A DNA stretch of 64,000 bases from Cristatella mucedo (Eukaryota; Bryozoa; Phylactolaemata; Cristatellidae), in contig WPIO01000030.1 in assembly GCA_009760855.2 (NCBI GenBank), forward strand, positions 1,607,001-1,671,000, read 5' to 3'. The notes beneath the pieces were generated by a model. The model was given only the letters and a program-made list of their open reading frames with translations, ran no database searches and was not told where the DNA came from. The position numbers and the translations under genes are program-made. The first letter of the stretch is position 1. Every line of letters begins with the position of its first letter. Below, piece after piece: positions 46,601 to 64,000 of the stretch.

Positions 46601-47489
46601 ATCTTTGCCGGTATTCGTATAACAATAGCGTGATCACCAGAATTTAAAGATTATAATTCATAAAAGAGGCGACCACCTTGAGGCATGGATATGATTCTCG
46701 AATATGAAGAAGTGCAAGCATAATCACAATCAGCCCAAAAAGCCTTCCTAGCCGAAAGGATGACATTTGCCACCGTCAGTCCTTTAAGGTATATGCCGGG
46801 ATTTTTTAATGTTTGCCCAATTTGCAAACAGGTTCAATCTTCGATCTTGACATGCTCGAGTGCCTCGTTAGACGTCATCCTGGTCAGCTGTCTCGATCTG
46901 CTTACTTTGAGAATAAATCTGTAATAGCGCGTAAGTGTGAACTTGATTGCATTCTTGATATTTAGCACGCCCGAGTCCGATCGCAGCTACTAGCCAGCTG
47001 AGTATTAAATGAGTTAATGGGTTATTAGAACTCTGACGCTTGCAGTAATGGTGGCACTTGTTTTAACGTGAGTATCTGGCTAACTGGTTTTAACTTCGCA
47101 GAGGGTCTAGTTGGTCTATATAGAAGCATGTCTTTGTCAATTAGTTTTTTATTTCGCTGTAGATGGGTTGTCGCAAGCGAGCCAAATCATATTTCAGGGT
47201 CCCTTTCAATTCACTTTAGAAATGAGCCTCTGTAAGTAAGTGTCTGCCACAAAGGATTATGTTGTATTCCAAAATATCTACACCGTGGAAAAATCTCTCG
47301 CTCAGAGAGAGTTCGCCAAGAGGTAGGGTGTAGTAGAAATGAACTAAAATGTTACAAGATAGCATACTCTTGACGATTTCAAGTAGCCACAATGAAAGCG
47401 ATATTGATGGTTTTAAATAACCAGAACAAAGGTAATCATAACAGAATTGGATTCATATTCCCGCCTAGCTATAAGCTTAAAAGTGACCA
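46601..47489. other. Intergenic, nothing recognised
   Basis: Mixed sequence between repeats, upstream of CFAP100 and downstream of SLC35B4. No frame or motif of note. Confidence 0.35.
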
Positions 47490-47610
47490 ATAAAATTTTA
47501 TTTGCGAGGCACCCTAAGAGAACTTGATCTCGATCCAAGCGCTTAACATATGCCGCTGGATTCAATCCCACGACCTTGGTCGTTATACCGGGTCCAGACA
47601 AGGGCGGCAT
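47490..47610 (-). mobile_element. L2 tail scrap and possible SINE B-box fragment
   Basis: GAGGCACCCTAAGAGAACTTG then CCAAGCGCTTAACATATGCCG (L2 tail, minus). The minus strand then has GGTCGTGGGATTGAATCC, resembling a B box. Confidence 0.45.
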
Positions 47611-47789
47611 ATATAATCTGTATGGTGTTATGACTAGACGAACCACAAAGGTCAATCCAGAAGGCTGCGGAGCCAGAGCTAACCGTACACGGTAAGCCAT
47701 GTTCATCAACAGCTTTGGCAGCCTCTTGATGAATCGTCCGGGATGGACAGTCCCTGATCAAATCGTCCGTGAATGAATCGTTCTTGAAC

Positions 47790-48610
47790 TGCTGACATCC
47801 GCGCATGAAATGCAGCAAGCTTTCTCAAATTGAATTATGACAAAACCAACTTGCGAGCTATGGGAAACCAAGTGTGACTCAGACACTGGAAAGATTATTG
47901 CTCAAATCGGCTCTACCAGCATATCTCATTGCGATTTTGCAAGTAATGTAGGTGTCCTGTTCCAAAGTGACCTCTCACTAGATGACCACATCAGCTCCAG
48001 TCAAGTTCGCCTTATTTCAGCAGCATAGCATTGCTAAGCACTTACAGTTGGTGCAAAACTCTGCAGCTAGGCTTGTCTGCCTTGAAAACCCCGATAGCCA
48101 CTTTCCACTCATCCCGACCTGCACTCGCTCCACATCAAGCAGTGTATCGACTCTCAAGTCTTGTCACTCCCTTTTAGGTCCCTTCATCCTCTTGTTCAAG
48201 CCTACAAATTCGAATCACTTCCCAGTCAGGCGAGACATCATACCATTTGTTCTTCTCTAATCATAACAATAATACACTTGATATGGCGCCCTCAGAGAAC
48301 TCAAATCTCTTTTTAGGCACTTTACATATGCTGCAAATGGAGCTTCTTCCTCAAGTCGCTTATCTGTGCCCCTACACAACCTCAAATTCTTTGGAGACCA
48401 TGCCATAAATTCATATGTTCCCAAAGCCTGAAAGTAACTCCAGAATGATGTCGCGAAATCCCCTAACATTTCAAAATAGGCTGAAACCAACCTCTTCCTC
48501 ACAGAATTTGCCGAGTCTGTGTGAATTGTCTTTTGTGTGCTAATGCGTCTTGACACTGAGTAAGTTATCACTGAGTAGTTGACATGCTTTAATTATAGAA
48601 TATGGAAAGT
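47790..48610 (+). mobile_element. L2-A LINE, decayed, interrupted by a minus-strand tail
   Basis: GACATCCGCGCATGAAATGC through GTGACCTCTCACTAGATGACC and CAGTTGGTGCAAAACTCTGC. After 48345 it resumes with CCTCAAATTCTTTGGAGACC and the 3' UTR. Confidence 0.82.
48262..48345 (-). mobile_element. Short L2-A tail inserted in another L2-A
   Basis: AATAATACACTTGATATGGC, GCCCTCAGAGAACTCAAATC, AGGCACTTTACATATGCTGC on the opposite strand, breaking the plus-strand copy. Confidence 0.75.
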
Positions 48611-48879
48611 GCACTATGTTCTTTTCTTAGTAAATGAATCGTTAAAAGCTAATGCATCGTAGCTATTTCGAGGCTGTGCTGGTCATTAGTCCAATGGTGC
48701 CAACCGGTGGGGGTAGATTCGGAATAGCTTTTATCGTTATGGAAGGAGATGCTGTTAAATTAAGAATGTAGCAAAGCCTGGATTACTATTAGCTTATCCG
48801 AGCTTTCTAGGCTATATTCAAGGTCGGTATTGCTAAAGACTATGGGTAGAATAAAATGTATAATAAAAAAAAGTGAAGG

Positions 48880-49045
48880 TCGGCCGATTCAACAGCTTCG
48901 TTTACATTTGATATACAGCGACAAATGAGCTTTAGCAGCTGTCACCCCCTCTGCCAGTGGGCAATAAGGCTTGCCGGCAGCAGGACTGCAACCAATGACC
49001 TAGTTCTGGAAATGTTCGCACCTTATCCTTTAGGGTAAGACCCAG
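48880..49045 (-). mobile_element. tRNA-derived SINE, decayed
   Basis: In plus orientation: GGCCGATTCAACAGCTTCG, GATATACAGCGACAAATGAG, GCAGCTGTCACCCC, then GCAGGACTGCAACCAATGACC (worn B box). Same order as the complete members. Confidence 0.65.
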
Positions 49046-50709
49046 AAGAGATAAGTATTGGAATACCGATGACAGACTTGTACATAGCAGTATTTCTGTT
49101 TTAGAAGACAGCTGATGTGCAACGTGAATTCTCAACTCGGTTTATGATTCTTTGCGTGTTACGTCGACGACCAAGTGCGACAGGGACTTTTAGAAATCCT
49201 CACACAATGAGATACAGTACAATATTATCAAATTTGGTGCAAAACGTGTGAGCATGTAAAAAAAATGGAAGCTGAGCCTGAGCACAACCAACTTGCTATA
49301 AGAAGGCATGCTTTAGAGAGACTCTAATACCCATTCATGTTCACCTTAAACGTATCGTTGACTGCAACTGAAACATTGCATATGGAACTGCTTATGAGTT
49401 AATTTCAAATTGATAAAATATTCAAGTTGGCAGCTCTCATTCAAGATTTTACTGCAGCAGCTAGTGCTGTTTTTCTCGGCATTACCAGCTAAGCGATTCT
49501 TAGATAACGTTCGTAGCCGGTAATCCACATCAGACAGCACGTACACTACACTTCGATGTAACACTCCAGTGCAGTAGCATTCTAAACTCAGTAAACTCAA
49601 AAACCTCATAAAGTCCGTTAGACATCTAGATCGTGGCTAAACGTGTCACCAATTTTGGAGCAAGCTAGCACGGAAAACAGAAGCAATGACGTGGCAATAA
49701 ACCTGAAAATATCCAAGGAAAGGAGCAGTAAACATCGGCAGGAAAGCACCCCAAAATGACAGCAGCAAAGCGGAGCAGAGCAGTCATAAGTATAGGATTA
49801 ATCCTGCACAAAAGCCTAAAATTCCAAAATAATGGCCAAAATAATAGGTTAAAGTTTGGACAGCAGCATGTAATTAAGATAAAGATTTCTCAATTGAACA
49901 AAATATGAAGGTACAATCTTGCTAAAAAAAAAAGGGTAAAAACATGACTACCCGACAGTCTATGACAATGAGTTTATACGGTGGCTGGCTATCAGTGAAT
50001 GAGTAATTAACTTAGCTTGGCATTGGAGATGGCATGAGAACTGTGCTTTTAGCAGGGAAAATGCTTAACGGCTGCTTTTCTGCGTGGTCCGACTAGCTGT
50101 TTGGCACAGTGTGGATATATCATAAAAATGCACGAAAGGTCCTCTAGGGCAGTCAACCAGAGCTTAAAAGTTCGAAAGGCCTGATAAAGTAGAGCTAAAA
50201 TAGGTAAGACAGGCCGAAATGAAAATTCCAAATCAGCTGGGAACTTTGCTACGAGGGCCTTCTCAATAAACTTGAGGCAAATTTGCTGGACAGCATCGCC
50301 GTGGTGGCAAGCATTACCGAACTACAATGAAGAAAAATATATTCAAAACACTGACTGCAAGTCTTTCCTCTGCTTAAAAGATACCCAGTGACCTTTGTAG
50401 ACTGCCAAAAATCTGCTTTCTAAAGTGCACCTGGACATGTGCCCATGCATTATGTCAGTTGAAACTTCTTTCTGAAGTAACCCAGTTCCTTCAACTACTA
50501 CTAGCATTAACAATTGCTCCTACAATGTCACAGCGGTTGGTGTTGGACCATCAATACGTAAGCAGCGGTAAGATTAAGAACTCAGCGAAGTACAAAAACC
50601 GCTGATTCTCCCAAATAGCAAGCAACGATAGACAGATCAGCCGACCAAGCGTTCAAGTTATTTTTGACATGATGAAACAGCTAAAGCAACCAATGGCTAG
50701 TTGTCACAG
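49046..50709. other. Intergenic or SLC35B4 3' flank, nothing recognised
   Basis: AT-rich. Short frames only. Confidence 0.3.

Positions 50710-50711
<2 letters not shown>

Positions 50712-50772
<61 letters not shown>
50712..50772. repeat. (CA)n microsatellite
   Basis: About 60 bp of CA units. Confidence 0.97.
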
Positions 50773-50776
<4 letters not shown>

Positions 50777-51288
50777 AACACACAGTGAAGATCGATTGAA
50801 TGCTGTCCTTTGGAACATACAATCCTTCTTTAGTAATGTAATCCGTGAGCAATTGCTGCTATTTCAGAAATGTTTACCAAACCAACAAATATCGTCATTA
50901 TTATTAATCCAATCTTTTTCTAGCACGAGACTTATCATAAACATTAACAGAAACCAACATCAAGCATTCACACCCTGATTGGTTTCATCACCTGCCCAAT
51001 AACAGCTGCAACTCAGGCTGTGCAATAAATTATGTTTCCATAACAGACCTTCATCATAAAATGAAGTTGGGAATGAACACAAAAATAGATGACCAACGGT
51101 ACTTGGCAAATGCCATACAAAATAGGTAGCTGTATACTGGATTTAGTGGAGAACTTTGGCACCAAATACCCGAAAAGTAAAACTGCAGACCTTAAACTGT
51201 TGCAGCTACCAAAAGAGCAATCGCTGTCCACAGTCAATGAATGCATACAGGACGAGCTAGCAGCCACAATAACCTAATCAGTAAAGCC

Positions 51289-61968
<10,680 letters not shown>

Positions 61969-64000
61969 CTGAAAACGTCCACAATCATTTAGCTGGCGGT
62001 GGAACCTGCTGCTTGCGATTGCCACTTTCTGCTGCCACTACTGGTGGAGCCGAGATCGATGAGCAATAGAATCAGGCTTGGAACATTTCGATGTGGCAAC
62101 ATAGTGGCATATATTGTCCATGCTGACTCCACAGTAGCTTGTCTCTTGAGACATAAGGTATGCTATTCGGCTGCTACCCAAAAACGAATGACACCAATGG
62201 CCAAAAAAATCCTTACCCACTCATAGGAGTAGAGGGCTATGGGGCTGTGGACCCCCTGGACCTGAATCGGAAGTACATTAATTAAGGGCTAGCCCTTCCT
62301 TCGATTAATACTGGCCATGCCTTTTGATAACCAATGTTTTCAATTGAAGACTACTGAAACTAAATTCAGAAGTTGCAGATTCACATTTCGTCCAGAATTT
62401 GACATAAGCCAGTTCTGTTTAAGATCACAACTTCAATACAGTCAGCTGATCTGCTTCATTTTGGAACATAGAAGTTATGCTTATGATTACAGCATGTGTT
62501 GGGTCTTTCTGATTCGTCCTTCGTGTGAATGTACCTGCTACACTATGCCTGCTGCTTTCGGATATCACCACATCATTTGGTAATGCTTTCTATACAGCAT
62601 CTGTTAAGTGCCTAGGCAGAGATTCAGTTCTCCGAGGGTGCTATACAAAATGTACTATTATTATTATGAATGGAAAGCTACCTAGAAATGACTAGTCGGC
62701 TATAATAACCATAGAAGATCTTGATCGCAGGGCCAAGTTTGATGTACAACTGCACAGCAAACTCAATGCTGTCCTCACAAACATGTGGGAAAGAATTTCG
62801 CAGCCTTCACAGAGTGAGTAGCAAAACAAGAACAGGTGCAAGTTTGCACTAATAGCAGAAGAATCAGAAGGGCGAAATATGCAGTAGACATATGCAGTAA
62901 TAAAATGCAAAACGGTTCCCATATAAGGAAAGAGTAAGGCCGAATGACCTGTTACAGCTGTGAGAAATGTCACCTTGCCGGGAGCTTTACGGTCTTCCGC
63001 TTTGCCCACCCAACCCCGACCCCCGGCCCCCAAGATGGGGACGAAGCATCAAGGCAGTCGCAAAGCAGTGAATCAAGACTGCAATAAAAAGCTTCTGGTT
63101 GACTATAGAAGTCGGTCACTACATGATTGCAGCGACAGCAAGGATAGAAGTGCTGTTTGCAGCAAGCTAATTGAAAGAGACTGCTAGAGCTAAAAACTTC
63201 AGTGACTTTGGGAAGTGAATGGAAAGTGTTGCATCGCATTTTTGGGACATGCAGCAATGGCATCCAAACGCGACATCTCTTACAAGGAGACAATATTGAA
63301 GCAGTACTCACATCCTCTGCTAGAGCTCAGCTCACGTTACACATGGATCCATCCACAATAAAGCCATGGAACACCGATAGGGATGCCTTAAGTCAAGAAT
63401 GAGGCTAAGGCATCAAGGGCAGGGGTTGACAGTGTTATTTGTACTACATTGTTGTTCAAAAACTGTTTCTCAAAAACAAGGATAGTAGGGTCAATTTGTG
63501 ACAACTTAAGAGTGTGCATATACGAAGGCAGCAGCACTGAAAACGTCTGACCAAAGTCAGCTTGTCATGGGGGTCTACCAGCCAGGCTGTGGACCGAGTC
63601 GACACTGGGAAAGTCCATAGCAGGTTACTTGTGCACTTGCACTGCAACAATGGTACTGAGCAAGCGCTCATAATCAGGCACACAGCGTTTCAGCATAATA
63701 ACTTTCATAACGAAGGGGTTGTCTTGTGGGTGCTCACCATCCCCAGTTGCTGACCATCTTTTTCTGTAAGGTATGAGCTGTTTGTCCACTTAAGATTGAA
63801 ACGACGGCCATTGATCACAGCCGGTCACAGACTTGTGAATCACAATTAGCCACAGAGTAAGAATGTGCACACCACACTCTAACTACTGCTAAGATGGAAT
63901 TGTGAAAATCGAGTGCATTCTAATGACTATGCTTCACGAAGAGCTGTTGCAAAATCGCTGACATAGTTCAACATTGACAGCAGCTGCCGGAGAAAATGCA
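61969..64000. other. Right flank, start exon of SLC35B4 not found
   Basis: Apart from the L2-D tail at 62495-62672, nothing is recognised on either strand. A plus-strand frame ending at 63753 (SLSWGSTSQAVDRVDTGKVH) reads like protein but has no known match in memory. Confidence 0.3.
62495..62672 (+). mobile_element. L2-D LINE tail
   Basis: TGTTGGGTCTTTCTGATTCG, TTTGGTAATGCTTTCTATAC, AAGTGCCTAGGCAGAGATTC, GGTGCTATACAAAATG and (ATT)n. Confidence 0.8.

Noticed and set aside
62692-62830. Minus-strand LLCSCTSNLAL as the SLC35B4 start exon
   Set aside because: Only a vague resemblance to the CCSN motif and no suitable donor in the needed phase.
63562-63753. Plus-strand exon ending at 63753
   Set aside because: Reads like protein, but no clear acceptor, partner exon or recognisable family. 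Mentioned only as a lead.

Overview
This is a piece of an animal (metazoan) nuclear genome. The evidence is spliced genes with GT-AG introns, long microsatellites, many 5'-truncated L2-like LINEs, tRNA-derived SINEs, and a gene needed only where motile cilia or flagella exist. The species cannot be named from the sequence.

Three protein-coding genes can be assembled, all on the minus strand. (1) 274-769: two exons of an HDHD5/CECR5-type HAD phosphatase that continues off the left edge. (2) 8881-45054: a complete CFAP100 gene (cilia and flagella associated protein 100), 15 coding exons, 601 codons plus stop, with matching phase at every junction. An RFX X-box-like site lies 71-84 bp upstream of its start codon. 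(3) 51289-61968: eight coding exons of an SLC35B4-type nucleotide-sugar transporter. Only the exon with the start codon is missing. The genes look functionally unrelated (mitochondrial hydrolase, axonemal motility protein, ER/Golgi transporter) and are not an operon.

The rest is mostly repeats. 1-9.5 kb is GC- and CpG-rich with large microsatellites; from about 13 kb the sequence becomes AT-richer. L2-like LINE copies fall into at least two well-marked families. L2-A ends in GCGCTTTATCAAGTG(ATT)n. L2-B ends in GCGCTATACAAAACTCTCCTG...(ACAT)n. Two further families, C and D, appear as relics. Nearly all copies are 5'-truncated. The longest L2-A copy (38097-39590) keeps a 400-codon open frame but has lost the second catalytic Asp (YADG). 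The longest L2-B copy (41660-43800) keeps YADD but is frameshifted. tRNA-derived SINEs with A and B boxes are scattered through the window, and nested insertions give relative ages.

No previously undescribed biological system is clearly present. The most useful results are the full CFAP100 model with its distant first exons and X-box, the SLC35B4 model with a 50-nt exon and a GC-AG intron, a perfect 26-bp hairpin in the last CFAP100 intron, the nested SINE and LINE insertions, and a few open, splice-bounded segments on the plus strand that match nothing I recognise.
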